Assembly (NCBI RefSeq): GCF_900091595.1
Contig: NZ_FMCW01000020.1
Coordinates: 62,001-126,000 of the forward strand
Length of the DNA stretch: 64,000 nucleotides
Direction: 5' to 3'
From: Micromonospora haikouensis
GTDB taxonomy: Bacteria; Actinomycetota; Actinomycetes; Mycobacteriales; Micromonosporaceae
Part shown: positions 17,949 through 25,421 of the stretch, one piece after another
Numbering within the stretch: position 1 is the first letter of the stretch
Layout of the letters: the number at the start of each line of letters is the position of its first letter
Notes under the pieces: model-generated
Database searches by the model: none
What the model was told of the DNA's origin: nothing
What the model saw: the letters and a program-made list of their open reading frames with translations, nothing else
Translations under genes and position numbers: made by a program

Positions 17949-18863
17949 ATGAACGCACACCGGATGGACCAGGAGACCGTCGAGCGCCTGCTCGCCAGCT
18001 CCGTCGGCGGCCCCGTCGCCGGCTCCGTCGGCAGCCCCCGGGGCGGCCCGGAGCCGCTGGTCCGACTCCTGGCGGCGGTCCGCGCCGCCCCCCGCCCCGA
18101 CGAGCTACGCGGCGAGGGCGCTGCCCTGCACGCCTACCGCCTGGCCCGCGCCGCTTCGACCGCGCCGGTCACCGCGGCCCGCGCCCGGCCCTCGCTCCTC
18201 GCCGGACTGTTGAGCGCGAAGGCCGCGCTCGCGGCCCTGGCCGTCGCCGCGACCGGCGGGGTCGCGCTCGCCGCCGCCCACGGCGCGCTGCCCCAGCCGC
18301 TGGGTGGGGCGGGCGAGCCGGTAGGGGCGCCGGCGAGCGGGCAGGCCGCGCCGAGCGGGGCGGCGGGGCGGACGGCCGGCCCGCCCGGGGGGATCCGCGA
18401 CCGCCGGGTCCCGCCAACCCCACTGGTCGTGCTCTGTCACCGGCTGCGCGCCGAGGCCACGGTGGACCGCGCCCTGGCCGAGCCGCGCTACGCGGACCTG
18501 GTCTCCGCCGCCGGCGGCCGGGACCGCGTGCTGAACTGGTGCGCCGAGGCGCTCGCGGCGTCGTCCGGCTCCGCCGCCCCGACGCCGACCCCGGTGCCCA
18601 CGCCCACGCCCACCCCGACGGTCCGGTCGGGCGGCGACGGCGGGCCGGACGGGCGGCCCGGCCGGTCCCCGGCCACCCCCTCGCTGCCGGTAGGGCCGCC
18701 GCCAGGGGTCCCCGCGTCGCCGGGGAATCCGTCGCTGCCGACAGCCCCGTCGGTCCCGGTGACGTCGGGGCCGGCGATCCCGCCGGCACCGGGAGCCCCG
18801 TCGGCATCGGCAGGCCGACCGGCCCCGGCCGACCCGTCCGCGTCCTTGCCCACCGCGCGCTGA
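17949..18863 (+). CDS. single-pass membrane protein with Pro/Thr-rich C-terminal region
   Basis: A 304-residue protein not assigned to a family. Residues 1-75 are charged and presumably cytoplasmic. One hydrophobic helix spans about residues 78-105. The rest is Gly/Pro/Ala-rich, with a small folded segment at about 155-200 holding two Cys (VLCHRLR and NWCAEAL). A PTPTPVPTPTPTPT repeat and a long low-complexity Pro/Ser/Ala tail follow. This topology, with a short cytosolic head, one membrane helix and a disordered extracytoplasmic region, resembles proteins encoded with ECF sigma factors in Micromonosporaceae. No sigma-factor gene is adjacent, so an anti-sigma role is only a guess. Confidence 0.62.
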   Translation: MNAHRMDQETVERLLASSVGGPVAGSVGSPRGGPEPLVRLLAAVRAAPRPDELRGEGAALHAYRLARAASTAPVTAARARPSLLAGLLSAKAALAALAVAATGGVALAAAHGALPQPLGGAGEPVGAPASGQAAPSGAAGRTAGPPGGIRDRRVPPTPLVVLCHRLRAEATVDRALAEPRYADLVSAAGGRDRVLNWCAEALAASSGSAAPTPTPVPTPTPTPTVRSGGDGGPDGRPGRSPATPSLPVGPPPGVPASPGNPSLPTAPSVPVTSGPAIPPAPGAPSASAGRPAPADPSASLPTAR

Positions 18864-18870
18864 CCGGGGT

Positions 18871-18966
18871 AAGGCCGGGCCGGGGCGAGGCCGGGGCCGG
18901 GGATGGGCCGGGGCCGGGGCAAGGCCGGGGCGAGGCCAGGGCCGGGGATGGGCCGGGGCCAGGACC
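18871..18966. repeat. GC-rich tandem duplication after the Pro-rich membrane protein gene
   Basis: Two imperfect head-to-tail copies of a unit of about 45-50 bp begin with AAGGCCGGG at 18871 and at 18921. Each contains GGGGATGGGCCGGGGCC. The run is made almost only of GGCCGGGG words, so it probably arose by slippage. It has no coding role in any convincing frame. The wider gap 18864-19390 otherwise holds only the inverted-repeat element at 19116-19243. Confidence 0.6.
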
Positions 18967-19115
18967 GAGGGCGGGCCGGCGTGGCCAGGGCCCGACAGCT
19001 GCTTCCCAGGTGATCGCTGGCACGGCCGGCCGTGCTGCCTCCGCGCCCGGCACCCGCCATCCACCCGTTACGTAGAGCGACGCGTCAGCCAGGCAAGCCC
19101 ACCATTGCAGCCAAC

Positions 19116-19243
19116 CCCTTTGCTCTGCACCCACATACGCATCGGTCACACAGCGCAAAGATCGAGCAGACCCTCAAACATCCATTCACCTTAATTCAAG
19201 CAGCTTATTGCAGGTGTCGCGTATATGGGTGCAGAGCAAAGGG
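19116..19243. repeat. 128-bp inverted-repeat element (MITE-like or hairpin)
   Basis: Positions 19116-19140 and 19219-19243 are 25-bp inverted repeats with a single mismatch (arms begin CCCTTTGCTCTGCACCCA). They enclose 78 bp that are much less GC-rich than the surrounding DNA. The element lies between convergent genes. No open reading frame of note and no certain target-site duplication are seen. It could be a miniature transposable element, a cruciform-forming intergenic repeat, or a large terminator. Confidence 0.65.
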
Positions 19244-19390
19244 AGCGTGAGGTTGTTCGGCGGGCCGGAGCGGCGTGACGGAGGGTCAGGCAGTCGGCAG
19301 CGTCGCAGCCAACTCGGGGATATCACCGAGAGTGGTCGACGCGGGCAGCCGGCCCTCGTCACGGCACGGCACAGCGCGGCGCGGCGCGGC

Positions 19391-21457
19391 TCAGCGGAGG
19401 CGTGGGCGGGGGCCCCGGTCTCCCGGCGCGCGGTCCCGGCCGTACGCGTCGGCGTGCCCCCAGCGGCCCGGGATGTCGAGCAGCTCAATCCGCCCGGCGC
19501 CCTTCGGCAGTGCCGGGTTGACCAGCAGGCTCTCGCCGCAGGGCGACAGCCCGAGGACGGTGCCGAGCAGCATCAGCAGCGCGCCCGACGACCACGACTG
19601 GGGCCGGCCGGCGTGCGGGAGCTGGACCGGGAAGCGGGTGAGGTCGCGGTGGTAGCCGGCGATCACCTCCGGCACCGGGTTGCCCAGCATCTGCACGACG
19701 TCGAAGATGCCGGCCGCGACCTGGGCCGCCGCCTCGTCGCAGCCGTACCGGCGCAGCCCGGCCGCGATGATCGCGTTGTCCGACGGCCACACGGAGCCGA
19801 GGTGCGCGCCGACCGGGTTGTAGGCCCGCTGCCCGTCGGCCAGGGTCCGCACCCCCCAGCCGGAGAAGAGCCGTGGCCCGAGGAGGTGCTGGGCCACCGC
19901 CTCGGCGCGCTTCTCGTCGACGATGCCGCTCCACAGCAGGTGCCCCATGTTGGAGGCGAGCGCGTCGACCGGCTCGCCGTCGGGCCCCAGGGCCAGCGCG
20001 TAGTAGTCCCGGTGGGGCAGCCAGAAGTCCCGGTTGAACCGCGCCTTCAGCTCCGCCGCCTCCCGTTCCAGCCGGTCGGCGTACGCGGGGTCGTCCCAGA
20101 ACTCGCGGGCCAGGCGCGCGCCGCGCCGCTTCGCGTCGTACGCGTACCCCTGCACCTCGCAGGTCGCGCGGGGCGGCGCCGGCGCGCGTCCCTCGGCATC
20201 GACGATCGCACCTGGCGAGTTCTTCCAGCACTGGTTCTCCAGCCCGGTGCGGGTGTTGCGCCGCTGGTAGCGCACGTAGCCGTCGCCGAGGATGTCGCCG
20301 TACTCGTCGATCCAGTCCAGCGCCATCCGGGCGGGGTGGCGCAGCTCGCGGACCAGATCGGCGTCGCCGGACCAGCGCTCGTATTCGTCGAGCAGGATCA
20401 CGAACAGCGGGGTGGTGTCGGCCGCGCTGTAGTGCAGGTAGGTGGGTGACTCGCCGAAGACCGCGTTCTCGCCGTAGCGGTACTCGGCAACGATCTTGCC
20501 GGGTTCCTCCTCGCGGTGGTCGTCGAGCCGGCCGCCCTGACCGAGGGCGAGCAGCCGCAGGGTGGGCGGGGCCAGCTCCGGGGTGAACGGCAGCGTCTCC
20601 AGGCAGGTGATCATGGCGTCCCGGCCGTACAGCGCCATCGCCCACGGCAGGCCGCCCACCGGCAGCTTGCCCCGGATCGACAACGGCGTGTACCGCAGCG
20701 CGGCGAGGTCGTCGAGGCTCCCCTCGTACGCCGCGCGGAGCCCGTCGTGCTCGGCGACCAGCTTCGGGGCGCGCTCGTGCCAGCGGCGCAGGTCCTCCCG
20801 CATGTCCCGGCGGATCTGCTCGCGGTGGGCCTCCAGGCTGGACCGCAGGTCCCGGGCCCCCGCCCCCCGCATGATCATGCCGATGTGCAGGTCGGTCGTC
20901 CACGAGCCGTTCGGGGGGACGCGGATCCGGAAGGTCATCCCGCCGGGGTCCACCTCCACCGGGGCGGTGGACGACACGACGGTCTCGCGGGCGAACCGCT
21001 CCCGCTGGTAGAACAGCCGGAGCTGCCCCTCGGCCGGCATCGGGACGGCGACGATCCGCCGCTCCCTCGGCTTCTTGATCTCGGCGGTGTCGGCGAAGTC
21101 CGAGGCGATCTCCATCCGCACCGTGTAGTCCGCCGGTTCGGCCGAGTGGTTGAGCACGACGAGCCGCTCGTTGAAGCTGTCGTCGATCGACCGGTGCCGG
21201 ATCACCGAGACGTCGGCGTCGACATAGTGGCTCGCCGCGCCGGGAACCAGCACGAACCTCGTCTCGAAGTACGTCATCTCGTCGCGGGACAGGGCCTTCA
21301 GCCGCTTGCCGTCGATGGTGAGCACCCAGCGGGACAGGAACCGGGTGTCGAACGAGAAGAGGCCGATGGGCGCGAGCGGATCGGGCGTCATGTCGCCCTG
21401 CGCGTCGCTGACCGCGAAGGAGTTGCCGGTCAGCACGTTGACCAGTTCCTGCTTCAC
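19391..21457 (-). CDS. glycogen-debranching-type enzyme (amylo-alpha-1,6-glucosidase family)
   Basis: A 688-residue protein with an N-terminal bacterial debranching-enzyme domain (about 1-200: GNSFAVSDAQGDM, FDTRFLSRWVLTIDGK). An (alpha/alpha)6 glycosidase-like domain follows (about 250-660). Motifs of the catalytic barrel include GLPWAMALYGRDAMIT, EYRYGENAVFGESPTYLHYSAADTTP, GLENQCWKNSP, EVQGYAYDA, NPVGAHLGSVWPSDNA and PHAGRPQSWSSGA. Members act on alpha-glucans or related oligosaccharides, but several actinobacterial ones are uncharacterised. Its start overlaps the stop of the SCP2-like gene by 4 bp (ATGA), so the two are translationally coupled. No signal peptide is seen, so it is cytosolic. 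Confidence 0.84.
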   Translation of the reverse strand: MKQELVNVLTGNSFAVSDAQGDMTPDPLAPIGLFSFDTRFLSRWVLTIDGKRLKALSRDEMTYFETRFVLVPGAASHYVDADVSVIRHRSIDDSFNERLVVLNHSAEPADYTVRMEIASDFADTAEIKKPRERRIVAVPMPAEGQLRLFYQRERFARETVVSSTAPVEVDPGGMTFRIRVPPNGSWTTDLHIGMIMRGAGARDLRSSLEAHREQIRRDMREDLRRWHERAPKLVAEHDGLRAAYEGSLDDLAALRYTPLSIRGKLPVGGLPWAMALYGRDAMITCLETLPFTPELAPPTLRLLALGQGGRLDDHREEEPGKIVAEYRYGENAVFGESPTYLHYSAADTTPLFVILLDEYERWSGDADLVRELRHPARMALDWIDEYGDILGDGYVRYQRRNTRTGLENQCWKNSPGAIVDAEGRAPAPPRATCEVQGYAYDAKRRGARLAREFWDDPAYADRLEREAAELKARFNRDFWLPHRDYYALALGPDGEPVDALASNMGHLLWSGIVDEKRAEAVAQHLLGPRLFSGWGVRTLADGQRAYNPVGAHLGSVWPSDNAIIAAGLRRYGCDEAAAQVAAGIFDVVQMLGNPVPEVIAGYHRDLTRFPVQLPHAGRPQSWSSGALLMLLGTVLGLSPCGESLLVNPALPKGAGRIELLDIPGRWGHADAYGRDRAPGDRGPRPRLR

Positions 21458-21864
21458 TGCCGCTCACCCCCGTGCGACTCCGACGTACGGTGCGTGGCGA
21501 CCGCCCTGACCGCCATCTCCCGGGGGTGACGGGCGTCGGGCGGGCCGGGGAACAGCCGGCGCAGCAGCATCAGCAGCCGCAGGTCCCCCTGGGCGGTGAC
21601 GTCGTTGCGGACCAGCGCCGCGCCGATGTGGGTGCCCTCGGCGACAAGCCGGTCGAACACCTCCCGGTCCCCCGCGACGACGAGGTCCGCCTCCTCCGCC
21701 GACCGGCTCACCCCGACCTGCTGGTCACCGATCGTGAGGAACCAGTGGTCGGTGCTGCCGTCGTCGCGGATGTCGAGGCGCACCGTGCCGCTGACGTTCT
21801 CCGGCAGGTCCTCGTGGCGACCCCCGACCCAGCAGGCCAGGTAGTCCGCGGCGGACGCGGTCAT
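21454..21864 (-). CDS. small SCP-2 sterol-transfer-like protein
   Basis: A 136-residue protein resembling the SCP-2 domain. It has an N-terminal strand-rich half (SGTVRLDIRDDGSTDHWFLTIGDQQVGVS) and then AEEADLVVAGDREVFDRLVAEGTHIGAALVRNDVTAQGDLRLLMLLRRLFP. The latter is the typical 'acidic loop, helix, GxxxP/L' pattern of the family. These domains bind lipids or act as accessory modules. The ATG at 21864 has GGGAGGG just upstream. The gene overlaps the downstream debranching-enzyme start by 4 bp, which suggests a functional pair. Confidence 0.75.
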   Translation of the reverse strand: MTASAADYLACWVGGRHEDLPENVSGTVRLDIRDDGSTDHWFLTIGDQQVGVSRSAEEADLVVAGDREVFDRLVAEGTHIGAALVRNDVTAQGDLRLLMLLRRLFPGPPDARHPREMAVRAVATHRTSESHGGERQ

Positions 21865-21917
21865 CAGCCCTCCCCTCCCGGACGACACAGGTCGTCTCCG
21901 GAGCATCCCCGCCCGGC

Positions 21918-21947
21918 GGGTGACCCCGGCTCACCCGGTCCGGGTGA
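21918..21947. promoter_or_regulatory. operator-like cluster of alternating GGGTGA/TCACCC half-sites
   Basis: In the divergent gap between the SCP2-like gene (start 21864) and the alcohol dehydrogenase (start 22052), GGGTGA occurs at 21918-21923, TCACCC at 21931-21936 and GGGTGA at 21942-21947. The last two form the perfect palindrome TCACCCG-GTC-CGGGTGA. The arrangement suggests a dimeric regulator controlling one or both flanking genes. No regulator gene is adjacent. Confidence 0.4.
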
Positions 21948-22051
21948 ATCCCGGCCGGGGCCGTCCGGGCCGGGCGCGGCGGCGACCGTTTGTCCGGACG
22001 CCGAACGGGCACGCCGGCAGCAAGAGCCGAGCGACGGAACAGGAGAGAGCC

Positions 22052-23101
22052 ATGCGCGCGCTGCGGTTGCCGGGCTGGAAGTCCGAACCCGAGCTGGTCG
22101 AGGTGGCCGAGCCCACCGCCGGCCCCGGCCAGGTGGTGGTGCGGATCGGCGGGGCGGGGGCCTGCCACTCCGATCTGCACCTGATGCACGATTTCGACGC
22201 CGGGGCGGTGCCCTGGAACCCGCCGTTCACCCTCGGCCACGAGAACGCCGGCTGGGTGCACGACCTCGGTGCGGGGGTGACCGGCCTGGAGGTCGGCCAG
22301 CCCGTGGCCGTCTACGGCCCGTGGGGCTGCGGCACCTGCGACCGCTGCCGGGTGGGCGTCGACCCGTACTGCGAGAACCCCGCCGCCGCGCCGGTGCCCG
22401 GCGGGGGCGGCGGCCTCGGCCTGGACGGCGGCATGGCCGAGTACGAGCTGGTTCCCGACGCCCGGCACATCGTGCCGCTGCCCGAGGGGCTCGACCCGGT
22501 GCAGGCCGCGCCGCTGACCGACGCGGGCCTCACCCCGTACCACGCGATCCGCCGGTCGTGGCACAAGCTCGCGCCCGGCAGCACCGCGGTGGTGATCGGC
22601 GTCGGCGGCCTCGGCCACATCGGGGTGCAGATCCTCAAGGCCACGACGGCGGCCCGGGTCATCGCCGTGGACACCCGCCCCGAGGCGCTGAAGCTGGCCG
22701 AGGAGTACGGGGCCGACCTGACGCTGCGTTCCGGCGAGGAAACCGCGCAGGAGATCCGTGCAGCCACCCCCGGCGGGCGGGGCGCGGACGTCGTCCTCGA
22801 CTTCGTCGGCGCCGACGCCACGCTGCGGCTCGGCGCGGCGGCCGCCCGTACGCTCGGGGACCTCACCATCGTCGGCATCGCCGGCGGCACGCTGCCGGTG
22901 TCGTTCTTCGCCGTGCCGTACGAGGTGAGCATCCAGACCACCTACTGGGGCAGCCGGCCGGAGCTGACCGAGGTGCTCGACCTGGGCGCCCGGGGCCTGG
23001 TACGCCCGAAGATCACCACGTTCCCGCTGGAGCGGGCGGTCGACGCCTACCGGAGGCTGCAGGACGGCTCGGTGGAGGGCCGCGCGGTCATCGTCCCGTG
23101 A
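22052..23101 (+). CDS. zinc-dependent alcohol dehydrogenase (MDR superfamily)
   Basis: A 349-residue medium-chain dehydrogenase/reductase. Catalytic zinc ligands are Cys in GACHSD and the GHENAG motif. The structural zinc site is present as a C-x2-C-x2-C-x7-C series in WGCGTCDRCRVGVDPYC. The Rossmann nucleotide-binding loop is VIGVGGLGHIGVQILKA, followed by an acidic VDTRPE that favours NAD over NADP. The ATG at 22052 is preceded by AGGAGAGA. It most resembles AdhA-type aldehyde/alcohol dehydrogenases of actinobacteria. The 3' end overlaps the convergent DinB-like gene by 14 bp. Confidence 0.88.
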   Translation: MRALRLPGWKSEPELVEVAEPTAGPGQVVVRIGGAGACHSDLHLMHDFDAGAVPWNPPFTLGHENAGWVHDLGAGVTGLEVGQPVAVYGPWGCGTCDRCRVGVDPYCENPAAAPVPGGGGGLGLDGGMAEYELVPDARHIVPLPEGLDPVQAAPLTDAGLTPYHAIRRSWHKLAPGSTAVVIGVGGLGHIGVQILKATTAARVIAVDTRPEALKLAEEYGADLTLRSGEETAQEIRAATPGGRGADVVLDFVGADATLRLGAAAARTLGDLTIVGIAGGTLPVSFFAVPYEVSIQTTYWGSRPELTEVLDLGARGLVRPKITTFPLERAVDAYRRLQDGSVEGRAVIVP

Positions 23102-23600
23102 GCAGCAGGCCGCGCACGTAGGCGGCCTGGCCGACGTGCTGGAGGTCGTCCTCGGCGACGCTGACCAGCCGGACCCCGAGGGTCACCGGCGGGTCCCACG
23201 CCTCGTCGACCACCCGGTCCAGGTCCGCCGGCCGCAGCCCGGCCAGGAATCCCCGGGTCCGTTCCGCGACCGCGTCGTGGTAGTCGACGAGGACCCGGGG
23301 GCTCTCCGGCGCGACGGCGGCGACCTGGTCCGGGGTGTGCGCGTAGCCGGTGTCGTCCGGGTCGGCGGACAGCCCGAACCGGGCCGCCCAGTCGCCGGTG
23401 ACCCAGAGCTGCTCGGTGTCGAGCAGGTCGGCGACGTGGTGGTCCTGCACCCGGGTCAGGTGCCACACCAGCCAGCCCACCGGGTTCGCGCCGGGCGCGG
23501 GCGCGCGCCGCAGCTGCTCCGGGGACAGGCCGTCGACCGCGGCGCGGACCAGCGCGGGCAGTCGGCCGTAGGTCTCGGTCAGTACGCCGCTGATCTCCAC
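23088..23600 (-). CDS. DinB/DUF664-family protein (mycothiol-S-transferase-like)
   Basis: A 170-residue DinB-superfamily helical-bundle protein. The three expected metal-binding histidines are in VGWLVWHLTRVQDHH (near residues 45-55) and AEDDLQHVGQAAYVRGLL (near residue 155). The pattern EDDLQHVGQAAYVRG is typical of the DUF664 branch in actinobacteria. It starts at an ATG at 23600 with GGAGGAG just upstream. It overlaps the convergent alcohol dehydrogenase by 14 bp and is not close in sequence to the other DinB-like gene at 17388. Confidence 0.84.
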   Translation of the reverse strand: MEISGVLTETYGRLPALVRAAVDGLSPEQLRRAPAPGANPVGWLVWHLTRVQDHHVADLLDTEQLWVTGDWAARFGLSADPDDTGYAHTPDQVAAVAPESPRVLVDYHDAVAERTRGFLAGLRPADLDRVVDEAWDPPVTLGVRLVSVAEDDLQHVGQAAYVRGLLLTGR

Positions 23601-23704
23601 GCGCTCCTCCTCGGCCGGGGCCTGCGGTCTCCTCGCCAGTACCGCACGGGCGGGCGACCAAACCTGCTCGCGGCAACGGCGCGGCCCCGCCCTAGGGTGG
23701 GCGG

Positions 23705-24220
23705 GTGGTCGCCGCGCTGGAGCTGTATCTCGACACCGACGCCACCCGGCGGATCCGGGTGCTGTGGGACGCGTTGGAGTCCGAGGGCGTGCAGAGCATG
23801 CGCAGCCTGCTGGAGCAGCGGCACCGGCCGCACGTGTCGCTCGCGGTGGCCCCGCGACTGGACCCGGACCAGGTGGCCGACGCCCTGGCCGGGACGACGG
23901 TGGCGGTGCCGCTGCGGCTGTCGTTCCAGCACGCCGGGCAGTTCGTCGGCCGGGTGCTCTGGCTGGGGCCGTCGCCCACGGCCGACCTGCTGGCCCACCA
24001 GGCGCTCGTGCACGACCGGCTCGCCGCCGCCGGGGTCGGGTTGGCCGAGCACTACCGACCGGGGCGCTGGGTGCCGCACTGCACGCTGTCGATGCGCGTG
24101 CCCAACGCCCTGATGGCCGCCGCGGTGCGGCGCTGCCTGGAGGTGCTGCCGCTGGAGGCGACGGTGGTCGGCGCGGCGGTCACCGACCACGCCCAGGGCA
24201 TCTGCCGGCCGCTGCCCTGA
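23705..24220 (+). CDS. 2H phosphoesterase / 2'-5' RNA ligase-like protein
   Basis: A 171-residue protein with the two H-x-S/T-x motifs of the 2H phosphoesterase superfamily, HVSL (about residue 41) and HCTL (about residue 123), separated by the usual distance. The fold also shows GRVLWLGPSPTADLLAHQALVHDRLAAAG between them. Family members include LigT and cyclic phosphodiesterases acting on RNA ends or small cyclic nucleotides. The substrate here is unknown. The start is a GTG at 23705. It is followed by an AT-richer regulatory gap. Confidence 0.8.
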   Translation: MVAALELYLDTDATRRIRVLWDALESEGVQSMRSLLEQRHRPHVSLAVAPRLDPDQVADALAGTTVAVPLRLSFQHAGQFVGRVLWLGPSPTADLLAHQALVHDRLAAAGVGLAEHYRPGRWVPHCTLSMRVPNALMAAAVRRCLEVLPLEATVVGAAVTDHAQGICRPLP

Positions 24221-24447
24221 CCCGTGGCGCAACGACGCCGGGCTATGCGAGGAATCCTCACGGACCGTGTGCGGCCGACCAAGTCCAGCACTTAAGGATG
24301 ATTCAGGGGTCAATTCTGGGGTCGAATGATCCCACCTCGCACGAAACCCAAATTACGGGTTATCTAATGTGTAGTTTCCTTGCCTAAATCGCAATTCGCT
24401 ACTTACATTTCACGGAGTTTACGCTCAGCCTGTGCGGAGGAGAGCAC
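24221..24447 (+). promoter_or_regulatory. AT-rich leader region of the GT8 gene with direct repeats
   Basis: This 227-bp gap is clearly less GC-rich than its surroundings, with AAATTACGGGTTATCTAA-type runs between about 24290 and 24420. GGGGTCAAT at 24306-24314 and GGGGTCGAAT at 24318-24327 are direct repeats with a 12-bp period. Several weak -10-like words occur near 24395-24405 but no convincing -35 partner. The long AT-rich leader suggests a regulated promoter for the GT8 gene. Confidence 0.35.
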
Positions 24448-25281
24448 GTGGAACTCACATTGACCTTCGACGCCGCGTACGCGGCCCACGCGGCGGTCGT
24501 CATGGCGTCCGTCGCCGAATCGAACCCGGGCCAGGCGGTCCGCTACTGGCTCATCGCGGCCGACGACGTCAGCCCCTCGGCGCGCGCCGCCCTGACCCGG
24601 GCGGCCGGGCCGGACGCAGGCGTGGAATACCTGCGGGTGGACACCTCCGTGGTGAACCTGCCGAAGGGCAGCGACCCGGTGATGGCGTACCTGTCCCCGG
24701 CGATGTACCTGCGCCTGCTGGTCCCCGCCGCGCTTCCCGACGAGGTGCGGCGGGTGCTCTACCTGGACTGCGACACGATGTGCACGAACAGCCTCGCCCC
24801 GCTGTTCGACGTGGACATGGGCGGCGCCCCGCTGGGCGCGGTCCGGGACCCGTTCAACCGGCGGCTGCTCGACATGGGCGGCATCCCCGGCCTGGCCGAA
24901 TACCGCGACCTGGACCCGTACGCCCTCTACTTCAACTCCGGGGTGCTGCTCATCGACGTGGCCCGGTGGAAGGAGTGCGAGGTGACCGAGAAATCGCTGG
25001 CGTACCTCGCCCGGCACGCCCACGAGTCGCGGTACCCGGACCAGGACGCCCTCAACTACGCCGTGTACGGCAACTGGCTGCGGCTGCCCCGGCAGTGGAA
25101 CGACCTGATGGCCTGGCGGCTGGAGCCCGAGTTCGGCGGGAAGCTCTCCGACTCGGCGGTCATCCACCCGGCCGGGCCGATCAAGCCGTGGCAGCCCGGC
25201 TTCCCGAAGGGGGCCCGCCGGGACCTGTACTGGCGGCACCGCCGCCGCAACGGCGGGCTGGTCGCCACCACGCGCCGCTGA
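24448..25281 (+). CDS. GT8-family glycosyltransferase
   Basis: A 277-residue retaining GT-A glycosyltransferase of family 8 (glycogenin/LgtC/galactinol-synthase-like). It opens with LTFDAAYAAHAAVVMASV, the typical N-terminal nucleotide-binding strand. The DxD metal-binding motif is in RVLYLDCDTMCTNSL (about residues 106-120). Other family blocks are YFNSGVLLIDVARWKE, PDQDALNYAVYGNWLRLPRQWN and a late HPAGPIKPW (the second metal-ligand His). The GTG at 24448 has GGAGGAGA eight bases upstream. No signal peptide is seen. The gene stands alone behind an AT-rich leader, and acceptor and donor are unknown. Confidence 0.88.
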   Translation: MELTLTFDAAYAAHAAVVMASVAESNPGQAVRYWLIAADDVSPSARAALTRAAGPDAGVEYLRVDTSVVNLPKGSDPVMAYLSPAMYLRLLVPAALPDEVRRVLYLDCDTMCTNSLAPLFDVDMGGAPLGAVRDPFNRRLLDMGGIPGLAEYRDLDPYALYFNSGVLLIDVARWKECEVTEKSLAYLARHAHESRYPDQDALNYAVYGNWLRLPRQWNDLMAWRLEPEFGGKLSDSAVIHPAGPIKPWQPGFPKGARRDLYWRHRRRNGGLVATTRR

Positions 25282-25421
25282 CCCCGGGAACCGGGCCGCC
25301 GCGTCGCTGACCCGAAGCACCGGGCCGCCGGTGGCCGGCCCCGGGCCCCGAACCGCCGGACCGGACCGCAACCCGGCCCGGCGGGGCGGGGCACGGCGGG
25401 CGTTCTGCCATCATCGTCACG

